Assembly: GCA_030549205.1 (NCBI GenBank)
Contig: JAUKTV010000001.1
Span: forward strand, 1,426,001-1,490,000
Origin: Apiosordaria backusii
Lineage: Eukaryota > Ascomycota > Sordariomycetes > Sordariales > Lasiosphaeriaceae
DNA length: 64,000 bases
Direction of reading: 5' to 3'
Positions 32,727 through 43,893 of this stretch are shown here, one piece after another. Positions within the stretch are counted from its first letter, which is position 1. Each line of letters starts with the position of its first letter. The notes under the pieces are model-generated. The model saw only the letters and a program-made list of their open reading frames with translations. It had not been told where the DNA came from and ran no database searches. The position numbers were made by a program, and so were the translations under genes.

Positions 32727-33299
32727 TTTTCTTTTTTTTTTTTTTTAGAGAGAAGATGAGGAGAGAGGGAGGGGAGGGGAGGGGATAATGATGATGGTTT
32801 TTGGATCGTGTATAAATTATGAGAAAAATGCAAAGCTAGGCATAGACTATGGTGTTGACTGTTGTTTGGGTTGGTTAGTTGATTCAACAATAATCTCAAG
32901 AGATGGAGGGGCACACCTTGTTTACGAAGAAGAAAGGGGCAAGATATTATCATGTACTCCATGTTGTACTAGTAAGAGTGCTTATTTGTGTTTCTACGAA
33001 TCTCGAAGATGGCGAGTTATGTATTGAATGTCATATCATGGGTAACATATCTACTTCACACCTCTAATAAAAGACCCCGAAAGAGTTTGGATACTGTTTT
33101 ATTATTTTCATAGCCCCTGCCTAGAGTAGTTTCTAGACCGTCACCACCCACAAAGAGACAGTCTAGCCTTCCCAGTTCACCCAGCCACCACGCCGCGCCG
33201 CCATGCCTTTATCTAAACTCGATGCCTATGCTATGTCACGTCTTTCCAATGCGAATGCAAAACATGTCTCCTCCCAGAACGTAAGAACAAGCCCCTCAG
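32727..33299. other. Convergent 3' intergenic region
   Basis: Between the 3' ends of the ABCD transporter (+) and the taspase-like gene (-). It contains a T-rich tract after 32728 and a GGGGA-type purine stretch at 32755-32785. No gene is seen. Confidence 0.5.
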
Positions 33300-35191
33300 T
33301 CAGTCATACCTCACCCTCCGCGCCCCCTGTGCCACCCCATGAGCTTGACTCAACCGGGACATGACCACCATCGGCCTCTGATCCGTCGACGCCATCGAGC
33401 ACAACGCAAAAGAGTCCGTATTGTGCGCAAAGTAAAAGTAAATCCCCAACCGGTCCTTCTTGACAGCCATGACACCGATCGCCCCCGCCGACGGTTGATT
33501 TCTCACTCCAGGGTGGCCCATGAAATCATTGACAATGAACGACTCCATGGTAGCCGACTCGTCCAGCTCTTCAACATCCTGCCCACCAGGCCCGCGACGG
33601 GTGGAGTGGAACAGACGTTCGGCGCATTTGGCCGAGGCAATAGACGTGGCCATGTGCTCGCCAGTTCCGCTGGTGACGGCAGCCACCGACGTCGCCATTT
33701 CGTCCTCGGGATCCTCTGGGACAACAGCAGTGCCGATGCCTACAAGAGCAGCAGGTCCAATCCGACCCTTGTGCTTCATTCCAATGCCTCCAGATGAGGA
33801 TCCTGCTGCAATGTGACCCTTTAGATCAATGGCAATGGCACCGACAGTGTCTGTAATTATATCCTCGTCGTCACTATCGAGTTCTCGGTTGCGTTTGCTG
33901 CCAGTCAGGATCAGTATAGGCAGTTCACCCCCCTTTTTGCTTTCTCCATCATCAGCGAAATCGGGGTTGCAAGCATCGGGGTCGTCAGAGTCATCACCTC
34001 CATCGCTCTCTCCGGCGCTCGCTGAACCATCATGTGCTGAGGCGGTCGGGGATGGTGCTTTATTCGCCCCAGGCAGTGGTGCGAGAAAGGCGGCGGCATT
34101 GTCACTCACACTTTTTCGCACTTTGGGGCGCTTTTGGGCCGGCCTCGAGCGCCCTTGGAAGGCAGCACTGACGTAACTAAAGGGGTTCTGGTTTGGGGCT
34201 CGGGTTGTATTCGACGAAGCCTTATTCGAATTGTTCGGAGTGGAACGCGCAGTTGTAGCCGCTGTGTCTGTTGGCGATCCGTTCTCTCCCAGCGGTGAGC
34301 CGCCGATATACGGCGAATCGGGCTGCCCTTCATTCCAAGTTCCTGTCAAGATTGCGTTGGTGTGATCTCGTCCCGAGGATTGCCCAGCAGGGTCAGCCGC
34401 CTGTTCATAGTCCCCTGGGCCGGGTCTTTCGGAAAACTTGTTGGAGAAGTGATTGGAAGCGTGCAGTCTGGCCTCTGCTCGTTTTAAGTCCTCATTCCAG
34501 CGGTTGTACCGGTCTTTGGCATTCTTCGAAACCAGAAGTTCGTTTAAAACGGGCGGCATGCCATGTTCTATCCCAAACTCCTTGGCACCCTCTCCAACCA
34601 GGATATTTGGCGGGACTCGACGAAGCGACAGAGGAAGACTGCTTGCGTCGAGAATCAACTTGGCCAAGGATATTGGGTTCTTCACTCCTGTCATCTGATC
34701 AGCTCAAACCTTCGATGTTGAACTGAGAGTAAACCATACCGGGAACGGCACCACAAGCACCGCTTCTTCCCAGGTGGTCAACGACAGTCGCATCACACTC
34801 GACGATTCCATCCATAGTCAGATTACTCCCAAAGCCAGCATTGGTGATCTCCTTGTCTTCGAGGCATTTGATAGCAGCTTCTACGGCCTCGGTGGCAGAC
34901 GCGCCAGCTTTGAGAAATCTCATACCCACTTTGGCGGCTCTATATGCAAGAATCAGCACGTCTGTTGTGTAGGAGCTAGCGAGCAGAGAGCGAACGGGGA
35001 GCTTACTCGCTACACGCATTGAGGTGCACCTGTTCATTGGCAACGCTGTGGTAACCAGCCCCAGCATGAATGAATATTGCAGCGACAGGCTGAGGTTGTC
35101 GGGCTCCTCTCCTCCACACACGGTCAATGGTTCTATCTCCTGAGGAAATGGGTGAGAGTTCAGGGCTACTCGAGCTGCGGTACATCATCAC
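33300..35191 (-). CDS. Taspase/asparaginase-2 family threonine hydrolase
   Basis: Three exons (35191-35007, 34939-34740, 34687-33300), 590 residues. This is an Ntn-hydrolase made as a proenzyme that cleaves itself before a catalytic threonine. N-terminal motifs are IFIHAGAGYHS, ASATEAVEAAIKCLED and NAGFGSNLTMDGIVECDA, typical of the alpha subunit. The predicted cleavage is in IITDTVGAIAIDLKG, with the nucleophile Thr at about residue 409 (codon 33848-33846). It is followed by GHIAAGSSSGG, as in the family's beta subunit. Between them lies a long Ser/Thr/Asp/Asn-rich segment of about 200 residues, predicted disordered. The family includes asparaginases and threonine aspartases; the overall layout favours the taspase side, but no substrate can be assigned. 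The start is one of three consecutive ATGs. The splice joins give CSEAAKVGMRF and AVPGVKNPIS. Confidence 0.88.
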
Positions 35192-36299
35192 AAGGTGTAT
35201 AGGCGGCCCCTCTTATACCACCGGTTCTGCAAGCAAGATGACGATTAGGTATGGTGGAATGGATATCGTAGGCTCGAGGTGCGGCGCGGCGAGCAAGGCA
35301 AGGTGGTTAAAGCGAAGCGAGAGGTTGCAGTCCGGGGCAAAGAGGGCGTATGGCGACGTTAAGGTCCTATCATGGATGCATGTGAGGTCAAGCAAGAGGC
35401 AAGATATCGATCGTAAACGGGCCACGGATTTACCGATGGGTGAAAAGGGAAGGCCCTTGGTAAGAATATAGCTACTGTATGCAAACGATACTGTATAAAG
35501 GTGTTGTGATAAATATTTGGCTTGGTTTGATGACGGTTTGAGGCAAACTCAGGACAACGGAAAAGAGGTGTTAGGTAGAGGTGGACGGTTGGCGGATGAA
35601 GAAGATGCAGCAATTGGTGATTTCCAGTAAATGACCAAAACGTCTGTCGGGCTCTGACGTTCTTCACCGATCGCGAGTGTCTTCGGGGATACGGATACGT
35701 CACGGTGTCTAGGTGGTGAGGGAAAGAGTCTCTCGGTAGTGGTTGCTGTCGAGATGGTGTGAACGGTGAGAACTTCAATGCTCCTGCCAAATATTGTTAT
35801 TGCGGAGCTTTTGGAGCCAGCAGGGCGGTTTTTGGGACGTGCGATTGTAACGAATCATGGTTGAGACGAGTCTTCATTGAGGTGACCTGCGAAGCTATAT
35901 CTTGAAAACGAGACTCGAGAACTCGGATCTGCCATCTTTTAACAATATCTCAAAGGTGCCGGCTGTGTTCCTGAGATCAGAGCTTGGAGGTGAGAGTGTC
36001 ACAAGAGTTAAATGTTAAGGCGCCTGAGAGCCAAGGCTGCTGCCAAAAGTATTTGGGATGTTTTGTTACAAGAGTAGTTGTTGACCGCCGGAGTTGGCGG
36101 GGCTCTTTCTTGGCGCACAGCCGCAGAGCCACCGCAACATGGATGGAGCTCGCTGGCGAGACGTAATCTTGGACCTCCAACCTCCACTGGGCGCCGACTG
36201 CCTGCCACCCCGACGTTCAGATCACGATCCCCAATTCCCATTTCGCATTACACCTAATTCAACCCACGAGCTGCACTCGGCAGCAAAAGCATCGCAAAC
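35192..36299. promoter_or_regulatory. Divergent region between the taspase-like gene and ARP3
   Basis: About 1.1 kb between two divergent start codons. Only small overlapping ORFs occur and none is recognised. It probably holds both promoters; no specific element is called. Confidence 0.45.
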
Positions 36300-37903
36300 A
36301 TGGCAAACCAAACGCCAGCCGTTGTCATGGACAAGTATGTTGCAGCCCCTTAAATCCAGCCCCGCTCTTCCCAGTGCTGGTAGCAGCAGCCAGGAGCCCA
36401 GCTCTGAGGTCGTCGTCACTAACATCATGCGCACAGCGGCACCGGCTTCTCTAAGTTAGGTTCGTACTTTTGGATATCGGCCGATGACGTCCCTCTCGTA
36501 AACAACATCTGACCGGCTCTGCCCAGGTTTTGCCGGCAACGATTCTCCGTCTTTCGTTTTCCCGACCGCCATCGCGACCAAGGCCGCTGCCGGTAGCGGC
36601 GGGTCTGGCTCTGGTCGTCCGGCCGTAGCGAACAAGCCCTCCTTTCTCACCGGCGGTGCTGGCCCGACAGGTCATCTATCAGCCAAGCGTGGTACCGAGG
36701 ACCTCGATTACTTTATTGGCGATGAAGCCATCGCCGCGTCGTCTGGCCCAGGCTACGGGCTGCACTACCCGATCCGACACGGTCAAATAGAAAACTGGGT
36801 TTGTTTAGCTGGATCGAGGAGGCTTGTGGAACAACAAGACTAATACCATGATTCCCAGGATCACATGGAGAGATTCTGGTCCAACTCCATCTTTAAATAT
36901 TTGAGGGTCGAGCCCGAGGATCACCACTTCCTCCTCACCGAGCCACCCCTGAACCCCCCCGAAAACCGCGAAAACACGGCCGAGATTTTCTTTGAGTCTT
37001 TCAACTGCGCCGGTCTATACATTGCTGTCCAGGCTGTGTTGGCTCTGGCTGCCTCGTGGACTTCATCCAAGGTCACTGACAGATCCCTGACCGGTACGGT
37101 TATTGACTCCGGTGATGGTGTCACGCACGTCATTCCCGTGGCTGAGGGCTATGTTATTGGATCATCGATTAAGTCCATCCCGATTGCTGGACGCGACATC
37201 ACCTACTTTGTCCAGTCACTCCTGAGAGACCGCGGCGAACCAGACTCCTCTCTCAAGACCGCTCAAGAGATCAAGGAGCAATACTGCTATGTCTGCCCCG
37301 ATATCGTCAAGGAGTTTGACCGCTTTGACCGCGATCGCAGCCGCTTCATGAAGCACGTTGTTTCTCACCCCGGCGGCCGCCAAGTCACGGTAGACGTTGG
37401 TTACGAGCGCTTCCTTGCCCCTGAAATCTTCTTCAACCCCGAAATTTACTCGTCCGACTTCCTGACCCCCCTGCCTGTGGTGGTTGATGGTGTCATTCAG
37501 TCGTCCCCTATCGATGTGCGCCGCGGTCTCTACAAGAACATTGTGCTCTCTGGTGGCAGCACGCTTTACAAGGACTTTGGCCGCAGGTTACAGCGTGACA
37601 TCAAGCAATTGGTGGATGCCAGAATCCGGGCCAGCGAGGTGCGCAGCGGCGGAGTCAAGAGTGGTGGTCTCGAGGTCCAAGTCATTACGCACAAGAGGCA
37701 AAGGCACGGCCCCTGGTTTGGTGGAAGTTTGCTTGGCCAAACGCCCGAGTTCAGGTCCTACTGCCACACCAAGGCGGAGGTATGTCAACCTCGCACTGAC
37801 AAGATATGTTGGAAAATGATGGCTAACAGTTTTGCAGTACCAAGAATATGGCCCAAGTATCGTGCGGAGATTTGCGCTGTTGGGCGGCCCTGCTGGATCT
37901 TAG
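36300..37903 (+). CDS. ARP3: Actin-related protein 3 (Arp2/3 complex)
   Basis: Five exons: 36300-36334, 36437-36459, 36527-36798, 36859-37779 and 37838-37903, giving 438 residues. Arp3 forms, with Arp2, the template that nucleates branched actin filaments. The splice joins rebuild the actin ATP-binding loop as VVMDNGTGFSKLGFAGNDSP. The later phosphate-loop motif is VIDSGDGVTHVIPVAEGY, and adenosine-binding residues are in VLSGGSTLYKDFGRRL. The Arp3-specific insertion DRFDRDRSRFMKH region and the C-terminus YQEYGPSIVRRF (start of the last exon) are present. Exon 2 is only 23 nt. A Gly/Ser-rich loop after TAIATKAAAG is typical of fungal Arp3. The short first exons and the last 66-nt exon would be missed by a simple ORF search. 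Confidence 0.95.
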
Positions 37904-39694
37904 AGTGGTGTTATTTTCTTGTAGTAAAAGCAAGCGATGTTTTTGGAGGGGGCGGCAACGTTTCTGCGGGACGGCGCCCAAAAGAGATAGGGAAAGACTG
38001 TTTTATTTCACCATTTGTTGATCAGACCAAGTGACCTCCAAGTGGAACCCGGCGTTCGGGATGGATGACAAGCCGGCCAGCCTCCGTCTCCTCACCCCCG
38101 GACCGTTTGAGATGGGCCGGGGAGTTCGGCTTTCACAGACTCCCGAGTCCCAACACGGCAATCTTTGACGATCTGAGTGTATGAGATGCATGCACAGGGC
38201 TGTCTAGCTTCGGGCTAACCCCGCGTTTTTCATGATCCTATTTGCGGGGGAGGGTCTCAATGTTGCGTTGGTGTTATGTTGGGAGACGTAGACATACATA
38301 ACCTCGGGTGTAAGTGTTTGATGGTGCTTCCTTCGCTCAAGCGGAAGCTGGGGAAGCTATGTAAGAGGTCGGTCTTGGAGGATTGAATATGCGGGGAAGC
38401 TTGAAGTTCCTGATTCTTGATCTGCAAGTTTGGTTGAATGACACTGTGAAGCTTAGTTCCGGCCAGTCTAGATTCCTGGCAGCTCAGTGCAGGCATCCGA
38501 TATATCCGACCGAGTTCGGGGCGGTCCGGCTCCGAGTTCAGACTCAAATTCACTTCAGGTCGGATTGATCAGTGGAGTTTTTCCAGAACATGAGATGATC
38601 ACTTTCCAAACGCAGGGTCGAATACGGGCTCCGGCACCGGTATTTGAATCAACATCAGGCCTGAACCATAACGGGATGATGATCGTGACAAGTAACAAGA
38701 TCTGATCCGACCTTCGGAGCGATGATGTTTTTCCTCCATAACGGGCCGTTTATACCTTAGTGGCGTTAAGGGGACTTACACGAGCCTGTACCTAGCTCAG
38801 TGAAAGACGCCCACTGTATTCTAGCGGCCTATCGCTTGGTTCCGCTGCCCCGGAAGGCTTCCATGCATGACCTGCAGCATGCTGTAGTGGAACGTCACAA
38901 TCGCCTAGGCTTTCAACGACAAGTTATCATCAGATGGGCTAAAGATCAGACCACCTTCACCACGTCGACTCAGTGGACCTGGATATCATCTCCCGCGATT
39001 GACGGGCGAATTGTAGAGGTACAGCTGTCGAATTGGTGCAATTGATCAACGAAAGCATCCTATAAGTTAAGAATTGATCAACGCAGCTGGGTAAGAGAGG
39101 ATTTAGCGACATAGCCATGACGTTGTTCCAGCCATGATCTCCCACAGTAGGTATCACCAGTTCGTTTTACCTCCTCGTAAAGAAACAACAACAGGTCTTC
39201 CAAACGGGGATCACTCGGTCTTTCTTTTCCAGCATTAACAACTTTTCTCAAGAGAGTCAGAAAGGAAGGTGACAATGCATGACAGCATCGCGAGAAACAA
39301 AGCCTTCCACTAGGTCTGATTCTGGAAAGGCCATCCATCGATCCGATCCTCTGTTGTAAACCCCTGTTTGGTACAAAGTAAAGATCATACGTTTTTTTTT
39401 TCTGGCTACACCACACCCCCTCAGCTAATCGGTTGGCCATCCGGACTTGTGTGTGTGTACGCAAAAAAGCTTCGAGGGGATGCAGATCTCCTGTCCAGAC
39501 CGGGTGGTGGCGGTCTCCTCATCATGAGTTGGAGAAGAACACTTGAACCAGAAGATGTCTATATAAGACCACCCGGTTTTCCCCAACTTTATGATGTCTC
39601 TTCCACATTTGAAATTTCGTATCCTCAGAAAAAAGCATCTCAATTCCAACAACATCTGTCATCATTAGAGAAGAAGTAAAGAGTTCAAGACAAG
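37904..39694. other. Intergenic region, nothing recognised
   Basis: About 1.8 kb between ARP3 and the alcohol dehydrogenase gene. Small ORFs only. A TATATAAG motif at 39560-39567 about 130 bases before the dehydrogenase ATG is a plausible TATA box. Confidence 0.45.
39560..39567 (+). promoter_or_regulatory. Candidate TATA box of the alcohol dehydrogenase gene
   Basis: The sequence around 39558-39568 reads CTATATAAGAC, a good match to a TATA box, about 130 bases upstream of the start codon at 39695. This suits a strongly regulated or highly expressed gene. No transcription start data are available. Confidence 0.45.
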
Positions 39695-40937
39695 ATGACA
39701 ACCTACGACATCCCCACTGAACAATGGGCTCAGGTAGTCGAGGCTCCTGGCGGGCGTACGTTCCCTCTCTCACTACCCTATTTCTCTTCTATTGTCCTAA
39801 CACAATCTTCCAAACAGCCGCCGTCTACAAAAAAATCCCCGTCCCCGAACCCGGACCAGACGAAGTCCTCATCAACGTCAAGTACTCCGGCGTCTGCCAC
39901 ACCGATCTCCACGCCATGAAGGGTGACTGGTATGTTTTCCCCCTTTCCCTTCCCCCTCCTCCTCCTCCTCCTCCTCCTCCTCCTCCCCTTCTCCACCATT
40001 TCCCCTCCCTCTTCCTCATTCCCACCAGCTAACACAAAAAACCAGGCCAATCCCCACCAAAATCCCCCTCGTAGGCGGCCACGAAGGCGCCGGCCTCGTC
40101 GTGAAAAAGGGCTCCCTCGTCGGCGACGACATCCCCCTCGGCACCCCCGCCGGCATCAAATGGCTCAACGGCTCCTGCCTCTCCTGCTCCTTCTGCCAGC
40201 AGTCCGACGAGCCGCTTTGCAACTCTGCCCTCTTGTCAGGTTACACCGTCGACGGTTCCTTCCAGCAGTACGCCATCGCCAAAGCAGCTCACATTGCGCG
40301 TATCCCTGAGGGTGTCGATCTCGAAGAGGTCGCGCCTGTGCTATGTGCGGGGATAACAGTGTATAAAGGGCTGAAGGAGAGCGGTGTCAGACCGGGGCAG
40401 TGGGTCGCTGTTGTCGGTGCCGGGGGTGGGTTAGGGTCGATGGCGGTGCAGTATGCCAAGGCGATGGGGGTGCATGTTATTGGGATTGATGGCGGACAGG
40501 AAAAGGGGGAGTCGGTATTGAAGCTAGGGGGAGGTAAGTATGTGGATTTTATGAGGAGTGAGGATTTGGTTAGGGAGGTGAAGGAGGCTACGCCTGATGG
40601 GTTGGGGCCGCATGCGGTGTTGTTGCTTGCGGTTAGTGAGAAGCCTTTTCAGCAGGCGACGGAGTATGTTAGGAGTAGGGGCGCGGTGGTGTGTATTGGG
40701 TTGCCGGCGGGCGCATATCTCAAAGCGCCGGTTTTTGATACAGTACTGAGGATGATTACCATCAAGGGGAGTTATGTGGGGAATAGGCAGGATACGGCTG
40801 AGGCGCTGGACTTTTTCCAGAGGGGGTTGATCAAGGTGCCGTATAAGACGGTGGGGTTGAGTCAGTTGGGGGAGGTGTATCAGATGATGGAGGAGGGAAA
40901 GATTGTGGGGAGGTATGTGGTTGATACTAGCAAGTAA
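39695..40937 (+). CDS. Zinc-dependent alcohol dehydrogenase (ADH1 type)
   Basis: Three exons (39695-39755, 39818-39929, 40046-40937), 354 residues, the standard length for fungal medium-chain ADH. It oxidises ethanol or reduces acetaldehyde with NAD. Catalytic zinc ligands are visible in SGVCHTDLHA and GGHEGAG. The structural zinc site is in the segment CLSCSFCQQSDEPLC, with four Cys. The coenzyme fold has VVGAGGGLGSMAVQYAKAMG and then VIGIDGG, where the Asp favours NAD over NADP. The splice joins give EAPGGPAVYKKIPVPEPG and KGDWPIPTKIP. Intron 2 (116 nt) carries a (CCT)10 tract. The start reads MTTYDIPTEQWAQV. There is no targeting peptide, so it is presumably cytosolic. Confidence 0.95.
39955..39984. 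repeat. (CCT)10 trinucleotide repeat in an intron
   Basis: Ten CCT units lie inside the second intron of the alcohol dehydrogenase gene, followed by more C/T-rich sequence up to the branch motif (AGCTAACAC) and acceptor. Confidence 0.9.
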
Positions 40938-41047
40938 ACTGAGGAAGGTAGTAGGGGTTTTGGTTGATTTTGGAACATGTATAATGACTATTTATGATCC
41001 ATGTTATGTATCATGGTTTATCCTGAAAAATGAATGAAAAACAGTTA

Positions 41048-42960
41048 TTAAAGAGTCAAACCTCCCGAGTTTAACTGCCTTGTTTCGCCAACTGCCTCAA
41101 ACGTCCCGTTCCATAACCTCAGCAAACCATGAGCAGAGCTCTGCCCGGGGGCAACCCAAGAAACGTTATGCTGCTTACTCCCCAGATTATAAAAAACACC
41201 CTCATCATAGCCCGTCTCAACGTTCAAGACGTTAGGCATGAGCTGGTGGTGTAACCTCGGGGCTTTGATAGCCTGGTACATCTCCCCGATGGCGGTATGC
41301 CCTTGGTCAATGGCGGACATGATCCTGAAAGCAACTTGCATCGTAGAAGAGATAATCCTTGATCCACCAGCTGCTCCAGTGGCAAAGAAGAGGGAGCCAT
41401 TATTGGCATGCTCGACGATGAGGGGGGTTATGGAGGATAAGGGGCGTTTGTGGGGGGCGATGAAGTTGTTTGGGGAGGGCTCAAAACCGAAAGAATTGGG
41501 ACGGCCGGGTTGGGAGAAGTCGTCCATTTCGTTGTTGCTGGGGGATGTTAGCTGGATTTGAAAACGGGGAATGGGGAAACATACAGGATGATTCCGGTAT
41601 CAGTCATGATTCTCGCTCCGAAGAGCAAGTTAATGGTTGTTGTCGAGGTTACCGTCATGCCCGTCCCATCAGAGGCAACAAGGTGAGAGGTCCCCGCGCT
41701 CTCAGCAGCGTATACCAATTGAGGGTTATAAACCTCAAGCGCCTGTGTCTGGTTGTCCATGATCATCCTACGGATCTGTCCAGCTTTCTTCTCACTCACC
41801 ATAGCCTTCTGGTACGGCGTCAATCCCCTGATAAAGTCAGGATCACCAAGCTCTTGACGCGCTCCATAAGCGAATTTCATTGCTTCGACAAGACGGTGAG
41901 CAGTCAGATTCTTGTCTGCCAAGTCCTCAGGGGGAAACTGCTCCATGACCTTGAGAATATTAAGCGTAACTGCTCCGCTGCTGGGAGCATTCGTGGTGAA
42001 AAGCTTGAAACCGCGGTAGTCAATGCTAAGCGGTTGCTTCAGACGGACCGTATACTCCCTCAGATCCTTATGTGTCATCGTCCCGTTACTCTTCTGAATC
42101 GTCTTAATAATTGAATCAGCAATCTTCCCCTGGTAAAACGTCTCGGGCCCCTCATTGGCAATCTTCTCAAGCGTCCTATCACCACGTCAGCATCTTCCCA
42201 TTTCCATCCTCTTCAAACAACAACTCACCTCGCCAACCTCCTCCTCGTAATCCTCTCCCCCAACCCCAACAACTTTCCCCTCGGCGCAAAATCCTCCGCC
42301 CACGCCGGATCCGCCACCAAAAAATCATCATTCGCGCTCGCAGCCTTCATATACCTGACCAAATCCTCCCCAACCGCGAAACCCTCCCTCGCGACCCTTA
42401 CAGCAGGCATCACCACCTCCCTCCACGTTAATCTCCCATACTTTGCCTGTAAGTACGCCAACCCTCTGATTTCCCCCGGAACCCCCACTGCTAGTCCGCC
42501 AATGACAGACGCGTTCCTGTCGTGCTTGTACATGTCCTTGTGTGCGGAGGCAGGGGCGGTCTCGCGGTAGTCAATGACTTCGTAGCGGCCGAGCTCGTCG
42601 CGGACGAGCATGAAGCCGCCGCCGCCTATGCCGGAGTGATACATGCCTGTTACGCCGACGCACAGGGTGGTGGCTACGAGGGCGTCGGCGGCAGTGCCGC
42701 CGCGGGAGATCATGTCGATGCCGATTTGGGAGCAGATTTTGGATTCAGAGGCTACGGCTCCGCGGGTGCCGTTTGGGGAGTGGGCGGGGTTGAGGGTGAG
42801 GACGCATTGTTCGCGGGAGTAGGGGAGGGGTGGCTGGGCTGGGAGAGCGAGGGATAGGGGGATGGTGCTGGCTAGAGCCAAGGGCAGGAGGGAGGAGACT
42901 GTGAAAGTGTTAGCATCTGTTGTTTAAAAGTGATGAGGTGAAATGAGGAGACTTACACAT
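41048..42960 (-). CDS. Secreted gamma-glutamyltransferase
   Basis: Four exons: 42960-42957 (only ATGT), 42898-42229, 42175-41585 and 41537-41048, giving 584 residues. It removes or transfers gamma-glutamyl groups from glutathione and related compounds. Joining the 4-nt first exon to exon 2 gives a signal peptide (MFSSLLPLALASTIPLSLAL). The large-subunit part has AVASESKICSQIG, GGTAADALVATTLCVGV and GIGGGGFMLVRD. The small subunit begins at the catalytic Thr of AGTSHLVASDG, and the later GARIMTDTGIILNNEMDDFS and ATGAAGGSRIISS motifs form the oxyanion and substrate sites. N-glycosylation sequons (NGT, NAS, NLT, NGS, NVS) fit a secreted or vacuolar enzyme. All autoprocessing and active-site motifs look intact. 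Other introns are 42176-42228 and 41538-41584. Confidence 0.93.
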
Positions 42961-43893
42961 CGTGCAATATTATGTTGTTATGTACCGAAATGCATATATA
43001 CCAATATTGTGCTCCTGAATGTTGGTGCCCCCGTTGCAACCTCTTATGAATGACTTACAAGAGGGTGTGATCCTTGTTGGAAAGAGAACCGAAACAAAAG
43101 TCTGCACAACAAAGAAAAAAAGAATTTATTCTCAAGAAAACTCTATTCCTCCTTCTAACCCTACCTGTCCAAGGCAATGTAAGCTACTTCATATCTTAAC
43201 CCGTCGGGAAAGGAAGGCGGCGGCGCCCTTTAAGAGCTAGATAGATAAGCCAAGCCATCCCTGTCTAAGCCCCAAATAGCGGAGTTGGTTACCCTAGTTC
43301 ACACCTACAACCCTAACCCCCAGCCATTTTCTAACTTGTCCACCAATGAGCTGAACGGTAATTGTGCATTGTGCATTGTGATCATCAACGTCATCTGACA
43401 TGTTTTCTCCTTCCTTTTTCTTTGACCGACATTCGATATTCCTCGGTCTTCACTTCACTTTCAAGTTTCCTAGTTCAGTTATTGAAGCTGATGTCCTTTT
43501 TTAACCACTGACAAGATTGTGCATTTTCTATATCTAGCGGTTATCTTCCAATCTTGCCCCTCCAAACCTTCCCAAATATTGTTGAGAAAGTCCGGTTCAT
43601 CGTCGTTCTTCCGAATGCAAAAAAAAAAAAAAATTTACACAAAAAGGCTCAAAAAAAATTCGCCTGTCCCCTCCCGTCAAGGTTGGGGGTGAGAGAAGAA
43701 ACACTTTGACAAATCAAAATCCCCATCATCCATAACCCTCCCATCCTTCTATGATATCCAAGTGACTGATCTTACACAACTGCACGATGACAGCAAAAAA
43801 AAGTCGATACTTTTACGCCCTCGCGGGCGTAGCCACCCTTTTCCCCCATGCCTTATTTTTGTCTTTTTAAACCCGTACTAAAAAGCGAGCAGC
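42961..43893. other. Intergenic region
   Basis: About 930 bases between two minus-strand genes. It holds a poly-A run near 43619-43633 and no recognisable gene. It probably contains the gamma-glutamyltransferase promoter (left) and the 3' end of the next gene (right). Confidence 0.45.

Noticed and set aside
32000..42960. Possible metabolic gene cluster (ABC transporter, dehydrogenase, gamma-glutamyltransferase)
   Set aside because: The ABC protein is a peroxisomal fatty-acid type, and the genes are separated by unrelated housekeeping genes (taspase-like, ARP3). No synthase, P450 or cluster regulator is present.
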